Assembly (NCBI GenBank): GCA_014871385.1
Contig: CM026423.1
Coordinates: 18,093,690-18,157,689 of the forward strand
Length of the DNA: 64,000 nucleotides
Direction: 5' to 3'
From: Ceratodon purpureus
Taxonomy: Eukaryota; Streptophyta; Bryopsida; Pseudoditrichales; Ditrichaceae
The notes beneath the pieces were generated by a model. It was given only the letters and a program-made list of their open reading frames with translations, was not told where the DNA came from and did no database searches. Position 1 is the stretch's first letter; each line of letters starts with the position of its first letter. Below, one piece after another: positions 24,660 through 36,860 of this stretch. A program made the position numbers and the translations under genes.

Positions 24660-25259
24660 AAAGGCTCGGATGACAAACTGTTTACGTACCTATGTCATTT
24701 ACATTGAGATATTATTCAAATAAGATAGCACAAGTTGCACTGATATTTTGCTCAGTGATTTCGCATTGACAAAGCCACCAAGGTCAGAATTAGCATTCTG
24801 ATTACATTTTTTGAATATTTTATATCTAAGGTATGTACTGGACATTCATTTTGTACTTCTAAAATTTTTTAGCCTATGGGTAGTTGGGAACCTCTGGTAG
24901 CACGTCATAGCCATAGCCAGCCCCATCATGTGTTTCACAGCAAAAGCTTTTAGCTATTTTAACACAGCAAAAGCCTCATTCATAAGGCTGCTTTCAGAGG
25001 TGGTGCATGTGATGTAAAAGTTGATGTGGCTTGTCATCTAGACCGTCTCATTTGTGGGGCTTTTACACTATGGGTACGGGCAGTACATCGTGCTTTCAGT
25101 GTGGAGTATGTTAGAAATAGAACATTTTTTATGTTTGTACTTTGTGAGTGAGTATATTGTACAAGTATTGCGTAAAAGAAGCTGTGCACGAATCACTAAA
25201 CAAATATTTCTCTTTTGAAACACTTTCAAGTTACTGCTGGAAAGCTGGTGTTGGGTGAT
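24660..25259. other. 3' flank of the HAD gene
   Basis: Presumed 3' UTR and downstream DNA. No gene seen. Confidence 0.4.
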
Positions 25260-25317
25260 CAGCCAGTACACCTGCCAGCATACGTAGGCTGGTGTTTACA
25301 TCAAGGTGTACTGGCTG
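25260..25317. repeat. 14-bp perfect inverted repeat
   Basis: CAGCCAGTACACCT at 25260-25273 pairs exactly with AGGTGTACTGGCTG at 25304-25317 across a 30-nt loop. The loop itself holds a GCCAGC...GGCTGG near-match. It could form a hairpin in RNA or be a tiny foldback insertion. Confidence 0.7.
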
Positions 25318-26074
25318 GTATAAAATGCTACTATGGCATTGGACTTTGGAGGTGAACTGTGTTCGAAGATCTCTCAAGACCCTTGGTAATATGTTATGGT
25401 AGCAGTGAAAAATGTGGAATTCAATATGGAAATGTATTGTTTACCAATTTCAGATTTCTTTACTTTAGAAGATATTAATTCTTGGGTTATTGCTCTGTGT
25501 TGATTAGCTTTTATAAATTTCTTTTTTACAATAACCTACTCAAAGATTGAGCTTACAGCTTTTACACAAATCACGACATGTGCATCCTGTTGAACACACC
25601 TAAGGCAAGAAGTATCAATCACCTAGAAAAAAAAACCTCTTTCATGTGACAATCAAACTCACCACTCCCAACTCAAAGTGAGGAAAATCACCAAGGTAGA
25701 TTGACAACATGGAAACAATATCAAGGTCATTATCAACACAATCAACATAAATAATCAAAGAGGTCATGAAGGTGAAAAGTTTGATGTAAATAAGAGATCA
25801 TAAATAAGCTGACACTAACGGAACAACATGTGGAATGAACAAGCTTTGTAACAATCTATTTAACAACATGATCAGATGGCAACAAATAGAGTCACATGCA
25901 AAGAGAGATACAAAAGTAATAATTCAAAAACTCAAAAGAAAAGACAATCAAAGACAAATGGTTGAACTAGGGTTTGAAGAGAAGTGGGTTAACTATAGAT
26001 GTGTATAGCTACCTATAGAGACTTTTTTCTATTTTAAGTCATATGAAGCTATTTTAAGTGTTCTTTTTTTTGGG

Positions 26075-26129
<55 letters not shown>

Positions 26130-27256
26130 AACTTTTGGAAGATAAACTTTTTTTTAAAAATAATCGTTTTGAGGTGGACGAATCCGCTATCCAAGGACGG
26201 TAAGGAGCTGCCTAAAAAGCAACACACCATTCTCACATGCCATTGCACTTTTGTAGCTTTGAAGTTGAACCTGATCGATCTGAAGAAGCACTTGAGGCCT
26301 ACGAGCTCTCCAGTACTACCTTCAGCTGCTACGTCTCAGCGGCAATGTACTACATTTCCTTCATGAATCATACTCCAATCTCAAGCTTGCTAGCTCTGTT
26401 GCCAAGGAAAATGATTCCACTACAATCTTCGCTATAATCGGGCGGTCTATCACAAAGCTGCAAATGCAAGTGGGTCGTATTAATTTAAAGGCGAGAAAAG
26501 TACAATTTGGCTAAGGATTCTTTCAAGTCTGAATTAAAACATGTGGGATCGTACACAGCAGTTGAGAACAAAAATCATCTATTGGAAGAGATCGAATCAT
26601 CTCAAGCTAAACTCTGAGACAAAACCGATATGTATTCAGTACATTGTTGCAGCTCAAGTCTGTAGCTGGGTCTGCTGCACGCACACGTGAAGTACTTTGA
26701 TTTCCAAGCTTATCATCAGGCTTCAAATGCAGGTAATTGATTGTAAGAAACTCCAAGAAGACTGATAACAAGGCAGAAGGAGCAAGTCGAGGTTTCTTTG
26801 CAGCTTGAATTACATCGGTGGATAGGAGTTCTGCAATTTCATTGAGTAATGCTGCTGTTGAACGAGAAGCTAGATAGAGAGGTTGCAGAAGGACGACGTC
26901 ATGAGCTCTGATCAATGCACAGAACCTAGTTTATAGGAGCTTCCCATCACAGTAGACTTGACAGAAACAAATGTCAACTCCTTCAGTTACATGTAGGGCA
27001 CGGCTTCACAGGGGCATGCTATTGCTGCGGAAGATGAAGATAATCAAGAAGCAAGAGTGAGCGACATTCTCTTCAAATTGCAACAAATAATAGGTAGCTC
27101 AAAGGAGTAGCAGTGATGTGTGGAGGACGAATGACAAAAGGGATCTAGCAATCGATCGAAAGGGAAACAATGTTGTGAAAAGAGAAGATTCAAGTACTCT
27201 GTTTCTAGGCTAGAAGATGTTTGTGAGTTATCTGTAGGTAGATCTATGCGAGGATC
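25318..27256. other. Intergenic DNA with poly-A tract and unrecognised coding-like remnants
   Basis: A 54-nt A run occupies 26075-26128. From about 26160 to 26930 short frames read like degraded coding DNA (for example LEAYELSSTT, and KSELKHVGSYTAVENKNHLLEEIESSQAKL split over frames), but I cannot place them in a family and frames break often. From about 26930 to 27256 lies the likely promoter and 5' UTR of the ATL gene. Confidence 0.35.
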
Positions 27257-28993
27257 ATGTCCACCTTCGCTCCCTCTCCTAGTGATCCTCCAGGAAGGCG
27301 TCCACCTGCTGTGGAGTGTAGTAGCCCTTTCAGCACCGGCATTCAGAGCGAGTATGTCGATGTACTTGCACCTGATGAGGGAGAGCGAGGAGCTGATTTG
27401 GGAGATTGGGGACATGTGAATGGCAGTGTGGTGATGATAGTTGCGATACTGAGCGTGGTCTTCATCCTCTCGGGATTAATGCACTTGTTCGCACGCTGCC
27501 TCGGGCGGCGACGGCGGCAGGTGATCGCCCTTCGACGGCACAGTCCGCTTGTGAGCTCGCAGCTCCATGGCCAGCTGCAGCAGCTCTTCTACTTGCACGA
27601 TGCGGGTATGGAGCAGGAATTCATCAACACGCTGCCCGTGTTCGCGTACGGATGCATCCGCGGGTTGAAGGACAGCGCAGATTGCGCGGTATGTTTGAAC
27701 GAGTTTGCGGACGACGATCGGCTCCGGCTGTTGCCAATGTGCAGTCACGCCTTCCACTTGGAGTGCATCGACACATGGCTACTGTCCCACTCCACGTGCC
27801 CCCTCTGCCGTCGCAACCTCCTCCCCGACCATCCGCTCGCATCATCAAGCTCCCACCACCGCCATGGGGAGCTCACCGAAACGGCCACAGCGACGACCAC
27901 CTCTTCCTCCTGTATAATCCATTCCAACCGCCTCCCCTGCCCCGAGGATCCTCAACTCACGAACTCTCGAAGCTCCAGCCGCATCACCACCAGCCTCCAC
28001 GACAGCCACCACAACAGCTTCCGCATCCTTGAGCCCTTACCAGCATCAGACCACGACGTGTCGATCTCCAAAATCGAAATCCATGACACAATCCAAGAGA
28101 TCGAAGAACTAATCGACGATGAAACTCACGACGCCCACATGCAGACAACGCCAAGCCCCGACATCGCACCAACGATCCACGTCGTGGACGAGCACGGCAC
28201 TGAGCGAGTACTGAAAGTGGAGCTCGGCAAAGTGGCGCCGGCACGAACAGCGTCGTCGCAGTACTCGAACTCTCCGAAGCTCACGAAGAATGGCGCGCGA
28301 TCGTACTCGATGGGCAGCTACGAGTACATCGTGGACCCAACCAGCTCGAAGCTCACGATCACCCCGACGCAATACTCAACACGCACCTCAAAACCTTCCC
28401 ACCGAAGCGCATACTCAGACAGCACTCCGGAGCTCGCAAGCACGCCCAGAAGCGAAGAATCTCATCTTTTCTGGACCAGCTGCGGTGTCCGATCACCGGC
28501 TCTCACCCCGATCATGAGCTCGGACTCCTCATCCACATTCCCAGACCCCTCCTCGTACTCACCTAGCCAAGGCGGCGATCGGTGGATCGACATCGACATC
28601 GAACGAGGCGAGGTCATCGTCGACAAAGGCCGACTCCTCATCGACATCCAACCAGCTCACACTTCATCTCCGACAACTGATCTCCCACCACCGAAGCTAC
28701 TAGCATCGACCCAGTTGTCTAGCGAAGTGAGTTTCAAGCAGAGATCGTCCTCGCTCGGTCACATCGGAATACCGAAAGGATTTGATCAACTGGCGAATGT
28801 GAGCTGCTTCAGGCGGTCGTCATCGGAGGCTCTTGCGGTGAATCCGAGGTTCATTGATTTCGTTGCGAAAGATGTTGATGATGGTCCGTTGTCGTATGAT
28901 CATGAGATTGAAGAGCAGGGTTCGGTGTCACGGAAGTTTTCGTTGAACTGGCTCAAGAGAGATAAGCGCGTTGTCTTCTCGGCTGTCATGTAA
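27257..28993 (+). CDS. ATL-type RING-H2 E3 ubiquitin ligase
   Basis: A single-exon gene of 578 residues, as is usual for the intronless ATL family of membrane-bound E3 ligases. A transmembrane segment lies at about residues 57-76 (VVMIVAILSVVFILSGLMHL) followed by a basic stretch (CLGRRRRQ). The GLD-like segment is INTLPVFAYG (about 123-132). The RING-H2 domain is at about 143-184: CAVC, then MCSHAFHLEC (Cys-x-His-x2-His-x2-Cys) and CPLC, with the Trp at IDTWLL expected for E2 contact. All eight zinc ligands are present. The roughly 390-residue Ser/Thr/Pro-rich tail makes it longer than most ATLs and like the ATL13/ATL46 group. It probably sits in the plasma or endomembrane and ubiquitinates unknown targets. 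GC content is clearly higher than in its surroundings. Convergent with the ABC1K gene. Confidence 0.93.
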   Translation: MSTFAPSPSDPPGRRPPAVECSSPFSTGIQSEYVDVLAPDEGERGADLGDWGHVNGSVVMIVAILSVVFILSGLMHLFARCLGRRRRQVIALRRHSPLVSSQLHGQLQQLFYLHDAGMEQEFINTLPVFAYGCIRGLKDSADCAVCLNEFADDDRLRLLPMCSHAFHLECIDTWLLSHSTCPLCRRNLLPDHPLASSSSHHRHGELTETATATTTSSSCIIHSNRLPCPEDPQLTNSRSSSRITTSLHDSHHNSFRILEPLPASDHDVSISKIEIHDTIQEIEELIDDETHDAHMQTTPSPDIAPTIHVVDEHGTERVLKVELGKVAPARTASSQYSNSPKLTKNGARSYSMGSYEYIVDPTSSKLTITPTQYSTRTSKPSHRSAYSDSTPELASTPRSEESHLFWTSCGVRSPALTPIMSSDSSSTFPDPSSYSPSQGGDRWIDIDIERGEVIVDKGRLLIDIQPAHTSSPTTDLPPPKLLASTQLSSEVSFKQRSSSLGHIGIPKGFDQLANVSCFRRSSSEALAVNPRFIDFVAKDVDDGPLSYDHEIEEQGSVSRKFSLNWLKRDKRVVFSAVM

Positions 28994-29540
28994 TGCGATT
29001 TTTTTTATTTTGAAAGAACTCCTATCGTAGTGTACAGAGATTGCAGATTCTATACATTGATGTGTATAAAGCCTCATGGTTTGAGTAGCAGTCTGTTTTG
29101 AGAGAGTCCTGGTTTTTTCAAGATTCGTTGTTTGATCAGTTTCCTCCTGCAATGGCCTTTGAACATATAGCTTCCAATCTTCAATGCGATTCATAAATAT
29201 AAAAGTAGAGTAATTCCATGCATGGACTCCATATAGGACTTCATTGTGGTTAGATAAGTTACGTTACAAAGGAGAAACTTCTCTTGGTTTGTAGAATCTG
29301 GTTATAGATTCTAGGGAGCACCATATTCCTTCCGAAATTCGGCTTTGACCTATATAGGACATAAAATTTGTCCAGACTACGATATTCGATTGAAATCGCT
29401 CTTGCTAAACTAGCACTAATCCTAACACAAACTGATTCTCTTTGTACAAAAGCTCAATATTTGTAGAATACAATCTTAACAATCCTAAGTCTGCATCATG
29501 CCTACAGGCGTTCAAGATCATCAATTTTGGACATTCATGA
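28994..29540. other. Convergent 3' region between ATL and ABC1K genes
   Basis: Shared downstream space of two convergent genes, so both 3' UTRs must fit within about 550 bp. No other feature seen. Confidence 0.5.
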
Positions 29541-32500
29541 CTACCTGGCTCCTTCCAATTGAAGGATGGTAGTTCCTTTCAAATCACCTCCACCCTCCAA
29601 CTGAAGAAGAGTAGTGTCTTGCTGTAACTCTTCTTTGGCCTCCAACTGCAGCACAGCCGTTTCTTTTAACTTATCGTTTAGTAGCATGTCTTCCCGAACA
29701 CGTACTGGTGCGGGGAGGATGGGGGTGGTATTCAACCGAGCAGCGTCTTCAATATGGCTTGAGCTCGCACTCTTGGTGTTTGCTGCCTCGAGATCGTCTG
29801 CCAGACGAAGGGCTTGTCTTTGCAGGAGAAGCATAAAAAATTTCTGGGCAGAGGTGGTAACACCGGGAAGAAGGTCACGGAAAAATGGAAGCCCGTCTTG
29901 CACGACTGCAAATATGTCTGTCAATACAGAGTCATAATGGATGTTAGTGTACGCAAGTCAGTTGTATGTGCAACTGTTAAGCTCATATGCATATTAATTG
30001 TCAGTTTACTAACTTGCGGCATGCGAGAAGATGCGCATCTGAAGCATCAATTGTTTCGATCAAGAGCAGTCCTTCTGGCTTTCACCTTCAACATCTAGCT
30101 TTGTACAGGCTCACACCAAAACCTTGCCTTATCATAAGGGGAAGGGTTCGGGAATTACCTGCAAATGAGTTTTGTTGTTGAACTTGAGGTCCCACTAGTG
30201 TCCATATTCTTCTCACTGTCTCTAAAGATTTCACATCCTCTTCTGTGAGTCTTGCTGTGGGACTTGATCCCAACAACAAACCGGGTAGGGGAAGTGGCCA
30301 GGAACCTGGAGTACGAAGACCTGCAGGAAGAGGAATTTGAATAGACGTTGCAAAAGAACTCCATAACTCTGCTATTGCCTGTCGAGACAAAGCATCCACT
30401 GTTCGCACAAGCTGCAAAAAAATAAAAATGGTTAGTTTTGGGCATACAGTATTTGATATGGAAAGCACGAGAAACCAACATACCATCCGTAAAAGCATCC
30501 TACAAAGACATACCTCGGTTAAGAGTAGATCCTGGACAAAGCTGCCCTCTGGTGAAAACAATAGCAACAGAGCTTCCTTTGTTGCTGGATCTATCGGTTC
30601 TAATTTGGGAGGAGGACCCTCTCCACCAGTAGCAGGGACCATAAGCTCTCGAAAATTCTGAAAGCCAGAAATTATCTCCTCAACTCTTGTAGCATCGAGT
30701 TGGGATTTGCCGCCATAAAGGAAGTACTGCAGTGCAACACGAGTGCGAGGGCTGGGGATGGAGCACATATATTCTGGTTAGGTTCAGCAAACTTCAGACT
30801 CCTTTTCTAAATCAAATCTTTTGAAGATGGTATAAGCTGAAGTCAAATGTGGCATGAAGTTACCTATCATCGGTAAGTAATCGTTTGGATATGTAAGGGT
30901 AGCATTCGTCGACAATAGTGTAATCAGGATCAGCGTCCAATCCGATTCCTTCAAGTACTGAGAAGGCACGGAGTATAAGCGCAAAGTATGGAGGAATCAC
31001 AAACACGTAGTCTTTTGATATATTTGCAAGGTCGTTCGTAATCTGGTCAACACAGAACAACTAGTCAATTGAAAGAGAACATGCATATAACAGGCGAATC
31101 ACTGATCCAACGGCTAATTCGAGGTAAACTATTAAGCTTAGAACCTTAAGATAATGGAAAATCAGGGAACGGACTAAAACCTGCTGAACATTCACTTTCC
31201 GTGCTCCCCCTCCTTGAGTGAGTTGCCCTAGCACACGACTGAGCTGGGGTACTACTGACGCTGTCTTCTCAGGATCAACAAACTCCGGTGGAACAAAGCC
31301 CAACCTCACCAAGTCTTCGGCAACACGGGCATAGTCTGAGTTAACCAAGTGGGAAATATACTCAATAAGAGTGTACCGCTGATCTTCAGTCACCTGTCAA
31401 TTATCACACTTTAAGTCAGTAACAAAAGACAAATGGCCATTTGCAAATAAACCTCCTACACTCAATAATACCAACACAAAACACTATGAATCACAAGTTC
31501 GGTACAGTGATATTCTCTAATGTAAGATCAAAGAGCAGCAACTAAGCCTACGAAAACTCAGGGCATGATTGACGCACCTCCGTCATAAGTCCGAAATCCA
31601 ATACACAGAGACGGCCATCTGGAGTGCGGAGCAAATTTCCAGGGTGAGGATCTGCATGAAGGAAACCGGATTCTAGAAGCTGCATTAAGTAGCAGTTTAA
31701 AGCAGTTCTAATAAGCGGTAACAGATCTGCAGCTTTGGTCTCGGACAACTTCTCCCCCTCAATCCATGCGCTTACTAGAACCTGTACAATAAGCCACATG
31801 TTCAGCATAACCATAGCAAAGCATCCACCGTTACAAGCACATGAAGCAACGCCACAATAGTGCCTAAACCGCAAAAAATAACCAATTAGAGAAGCTCTTA
31901 CCTTGCGAGAAGTGTAAGAGAGATATACGCCTGGTACAGTCACATTCGGCAACAATTTCATGTCTTCAGCAAACCGAATAGCATTTCTAGCCTGCACTCC
32001 AGAGTCACATTGTCAACCAAAGATTCCACCACCACAAGACATTTTCTTTCCTGCATGGGATACTAGATCACAAAATACGACTTTCACTTTGTCAAGACAT
32101 TTTTGTCTATGAGACACACGATGATCTGCCTTTCCGACCCAATACTAACAATTGCGTAAAGTCTGCTAAACGTTACTTGCAGAGTGAAACGCTCTAGTGT
32201 TATTATCTGCTATGAAACGAAACGGAAGGAGACCAGCTCTAGGGGATGGATTCTAGTTAAAAACTCTGAAGATTAATGAAAGGGCGAATTAGGTACTTCT
32301 TTCGATAGGAGGTTCACTGAAATAAGTCCCAGGACAAAGGCACCAATTTGACACTACCTCTTGCACGTAATCCAGCTCGTCAAAGAAACGGATAGCCCAC
32401 GTGTCGATGAGAGCCACCAAGTCTGACTGAACCGTAGGAATTAACTCAAGCACTCGTGCTCCTTGTCTCAACAGGAACAAATCTCTTGAAATGCCTTCTA

Positions 32501-34447
32501 GCACACCTGGTCTTTGCACCTTGACAGCAACAACATCCCCTGTTTCTCGTAGCCGACCCTTGTAGACTTGTCCTAGAGATGCCGCTGCAATGGGTTCAAT
32601 TGAGAGTTCAGAGAAAATGTCCTCCACTGGCTTGCCAAGACCTTCTAAGATCAGGCGCTTGGCATCCTCATTTGAAAATGGCGGGACGCGATCTTGAAGC
32701 TTCTGTAGTTCGTCCAAGTACACAACTGGTAATATATCTGGCCTGATACTCAAAGCTTGTCCTATCTGCAACACCAGGGTAAAAGAACAGTTACATAAAA
32801 GGTATATATACACCATTCTTGTTCGAAAGGACGATCCTGCACTTTAAGTATACGCTCTAGAGCTACCCCAACTGAATCGTTCTGCGAACTTTGATACAGT
32901 GTTTTAACACGAATAACCTGGCAATCAAATTGCTCGATATTACATCTACTATAATGCACGTCATTAAACATCTACAATCACGAGCATCCAACTTATAAAT
33001 GAGAGCAAATATCGCAGGCATGTTCTCAATTTTTAACTATCAGCTCAAATATCCGAAATCGCACCTTGATAGCTGTAGGTCCAAGCCCAGCAATGAGCTC
33101 CACCATCTGGGTGGCTCGCAATCGTTCCAGTTCTTGATCTCTTCCAACATACTTATCAAGGAGAATGTTGAATACTAATGTGGAACAAGAGAACAGGATT
33201 CGAACTGATCGCAAAAATATATCTAGCGGTCTCTTCCTAAAATAAGCACCAATTGTCCCTGCATCATATCTTAAGGGCAAATCCTGGCCCTCCACAAAGC
33301 TTTTCGTAGTATTCTCTGCTAATTTGAAAGAGGACACAACCGCACCAGATGTGGCTAGCGTAGCCAGGAGGGCACTTGTAGCTAGTGCAGATGAATCCAT
33401 ACCCCCTGTCAGCCATGGTGATGCGCTTGAAATGCCAGAAACAGAAGTTCCAAGTTGGGTGAACGCATGCTCTAGGGGAGCGGAGATGGACGATGCATCA
33501 AAATGTATACCGCTAGTCGGTAAGTGAACAATCCTAGTTCCTACTTCGGAGGCCAAAATTTGTGCATTATGTAACACATTTAATACTGAAGCACCAACAT
33601 GCTCGAGACTAGAACCCTTTCCACTGCCATTAGAGATTGACGAGCGCAACATGGGAGAACTAGATCCCAAGGATGCCTCTTGCAGAGCAGCAGTTAATGA
33701 TTGACGTGCACTGTCGACGCTTTCCTGAAGTGCTTCCAGCCTCAAATTCGAGTTCAAAGTGCTAGTAATCTGATCAATTTGGCCTTGCACGCCCTTGAAG
33801 TCCGTAGGCGCAGTAGACAATGCGGCGGTTGACAAGTCTACTGACCTCTGTGCAATCGAAGACAACGATTGGCTCACGTTCCCGAAGGCTTCTTGTAGAG
33901 ATTCCAGGTTCTTCAAGTTTGCACTCGCAGACGTCTGACTTCGTATATTCGATGCCACGGACGTAGAAATTTCAGCTGCCTTTTCTGCTAGTGCAACTAT
34001 GGATTGGTTGACTGATTTCAAGTTTTTTTGAATGTCCTCTGCATTGTTGTAAGAACTAACATACCTTCCAAGATCCTTTAAAGACTGGCTCAACTGCCCT
34101 GCCGCTTGCGTAGCTGAATCAGCTGCTTCATCGAAGTTACTTGCAGCAACAGGACGACCTAAATAAACATAACTGCTTGTACTGCTTGGAATAAGTGGCA
34201 GCTTGATCTCAGCAGATAAGAATCCTTTACTTGATAACTTAATCTTCTTCAACTTCGTCCTCCTCGTCGCCCTCCCCTGTCTCCCGAATCTTCCAAATTC
34301 ACATCGTATTGCCAACCCCCTTGCTAAGTGTGTATTCGTCAAATTCCTTCCAGAAGCATGTAGATGTGTACTATCTAAGAATCTCGATATTCTACCAGAG
34401 GGAATTGACATTGGAGGCCGGCACTGACATCCCACCACATTCGACAT
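29541..34447 (-). CDS. Plastid-type ABC1K (UbiB/ADCK) atypical kinase with long N-terminal extension
   Basis: An atypical protein kinase of the ABC1/UbiB family; plant plastid members act on plastoglobules in prenylquinone and lipid metabolism. Nine exons on the minus strand: 34447-33065, 32765-32358, 31991-31902, 31781-31578, 31393-31181, 31042-30864, 30751-30514, 30411-30159 and 29917-29541, giving 1114 residues with all phases closing. Motifs: KIGQ at 461-464, split by an intron after Lys461; AAAS at 521-524 in place of the Gly-rich loop; Lys543 in VAVKVQRP; HADPHPGN at 669-676; DFG at 689-691. The basic, Ser-rich N-terminus looks like a chloroplast transit peptide. Residues about 90-330 are Ser/Ala/Gln-rich and helical, unusual in length. 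The C-terminus carries three LQLE-containing repeats. ABC1K3/K6-type is my best guess for the subgroup. ATG at 34447 is chosen because a probable 5' UTR splice acceptor (GATGCTCCAG) precedes it. Confidence 0.9.
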
Positions 34448-35650
34448 TGCAGCAATTGTAATCCTAGGTTCCTGGAGCATCCAAAAATTAACAGATTGTC
34501 AAGAGCTGAAAGAATATCATGAAATTATCACACCATACCACGCGTCACTAAAATCGTCGCAACTCAACTACTTAAACTTTGAATGCACGAGTGTAGTCCA
34601 CATAAGCTCCACTCCAAAACCTAAAAGAAACTGCTATTCTAAACACCCCCTCTCATGCAATTCCCCTCCCTCAACTCCACGACACAACTCATTTCCTTAA
34701 AAACTGCTATCTCAACCATGCAATTCTCCAAATAACCAAATCCACTTCCCTTCATAAATCCACTTCATACAAACCCGCCAACTACCAAAACAAACAAAAA
34801 TTCACCAGCAACGACACTCAATCCGTAAAAACGCACACAACCGCGAATCCAATCAAACCAAACCTACCTTATCCAACCAAAAACTCAAACCTCCAGAAAA
34901 TCAACACGCAAATGCCGATTCAGACGAGAATACTAATCTCCCGATATCCGCAACTCCAGTTCAACGAAAAACTCATCCAATCAAGAAACTCCACCACCAG
35001 CACACCAATCGAAAAATCATGATCATCATTAAAAAAAAACGCTAATCTCCACAAAACGTTCAACGAAATCAAACGCACCTTATCCAAAAAAACAAAGCCA
35101 CCGCTCCAAGTCGAACGAAACAGACACCGCCGCTAGAATAACAACCTCCACTGCAGCTCCCGCTCCCGCTCCACAGCAAGCGCCATTCGCAATCCTCCCG
35201 GTCGTGCGCTGTGTCTAAGCTGGTACGTACGCTACAGTAAATTGGAGGAAGAAGAGGAGATGGACAAGGGCACCGCGAGGGGAGAAGCGGCGACGGACCA
35301 GGAGCAGGGGAGTGATGGACGTGGAGTTGGTGATGGTGGAAAAGCGCATGGCAGTGAGGCGATGGAGGGAGGGAGGGAGCGTGGTGCGGGGGACGTGGCG
35401 GAAGCGCGGGGGCGGAGGCGAGGCGCAGAAAGAGTGGACGCTGTGCGAGGCATAGGCGCAGGCGCTGCGCATTGGATCATGGAAATGGTCGGCGAGCGCA
35501 TCGCCACGGCCGTGAAGACGCCATCGCCTTCGTCCATCGTCTTCCCCAGTTGTTGCGGCCTCGCTTTCTGCATCCGTGCCTGCGCAGCATTTTCGGTGAC
35601 TTGGCACTCTTTCTCTTTCTCGCTCTCTCTCGTCTTGAGTTCAACCTTCT
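34448..35650 (-). promoter_or_regulatory. 5' UTR intron and promoter region of the ABC1K gene
   Basis: CTCCAG at about 34481-34486 (minus strand) looks like a splice acceptor just upstream of the start codon, implying a leader intron. A GC-rich, TE-free block at 35150-35600 is a likely first non-coding exon and core promoter. Open frames on both strands in this block are Arg/Pro/Ser-rich, overlap each other and have no family resemblance, so they are not called as genes. Confidence 0.4.
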
Positions 35651-36860
35651 TTGAAGGAGTGAGTTGGATATATTCAACTAAATTGGATATATTACGGAAG
35701 AGAGAAAGAAATTTTGTCGCTGAAGGAGACCGACGTGAATTAAGTGTTTGTTTGATTTACTCATAATCTAATGCCCGTAATACAAAGGTATGGAAGTAAA
35801 GATCTACTCCTCATTTTTGAGATATATTATTATATGTAAAAAGGGGCATGATGAAGTTGAAATATTTGGATGTTGTAGGTGACTTTACATGTTTTGTTGT
35901 GGTGTGTATTTTGTGATTTAATGTGTTTTTGAGAATGCGATTAAAAAATATTTATATTGTCATTCATTTGTAAGATAGCATCTTAATGAAGGAGAAGTAA
36001 AATCTTAGTTGGCATTAATAAAACCAACCAATGAAAATTAAATTGATGGATGATAATCTCTAGATGAATACATCCATTTAACATGGCATGGGACTCTATG
36101 TCAAGTAGTGTAATAGCAATTGTGTGAAAAAAAACTCCATACTTAATAAATGGAGTAATCTATTAGCAAACATACAATGTATATCAAATAAGAATGCATG
36201 AACTATACATCTTCAAGTATCATTTTCTTCCTAAATTAGCGGATTAGAAGCTTCACCAATTAATTAGGACTACATCACATATGTGGTACAATAAATGGAT
36301 GCCAAAACAAAGTGGCAACAATAACATCATAGTTGATGTTGTAGCCAGTAGATGGCCAAAAGATGTTGGTAAAGACAAACATAGAAAGGTTTAGAGTTTG
36401 TAGAATTTAACAGAAATAAATGTTTATCTTACGTCTATTACATCACCTTCATTTCTAGTAATAAATTCTATAAAAATGTTAACTTTTGGTTAACATCGCC
36501 TTGTTGATGAAATTCATGAACTTCTTTATACGCACTGTCACGGATCATTGAATGAAGGCTTCTATGTTATTTACGAATTCCATATTCTTTCAAATGAATG
36601 AAGTGCTCAATTTTTTACTTCAAATAGATTTGCCCAATGATATTGTCTATAATTGCAAAGAATAGAGTATGATTTGTTGATTATTAAAGTGTATTGTTGC
36701 AGGCAAAGGGAGCCAAATTGATAGTAAAAGATCTGTCCAATTCTTTTGCTGAAAGTATACACTACAAGAAATGTATTACTTCCAATTTTATTTGTTTGTT
36801 GAGTGTGCCATTAACTGTCTAGATAATATATATAGTAAAGCTTGGTAATTGCTTCAATAA
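35651..36860. other. AT-rich intergenic, nothing recognised
   Basis: No gene, repeat border or RNA gene was recognised. Confidence 0.4.

Noticed and set aside
26054..26366. Frames rich in Lys or Phe across the poly-A tract
   Set aside because: They are made by the 54-nt A run itself; the rest shows no recognised protein.
27406..28372. Several long open frames overlapping the ATL gene in other frames and on the minus strand
   Set aside because: They are GC-driven shadows of the single-exon RING-H2 gene; only the 27257-28993 frame has the TM and RING motifs.
30088..30768. 226-residue minus-strand frame
   Set aside because: It reads through an intron of the ABC1K gene; the two real exons (30751-30514 and 30411-30159) are inside it.
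35215..35766. Overlapping frames of 113-174 residues on both strands
   Set aside because: Arg/Gly- and Ser/Pro-rich products in a GC-rich block at the 5' end of the ABC1K gene; mirror frames on both strands point to composition, not coding.
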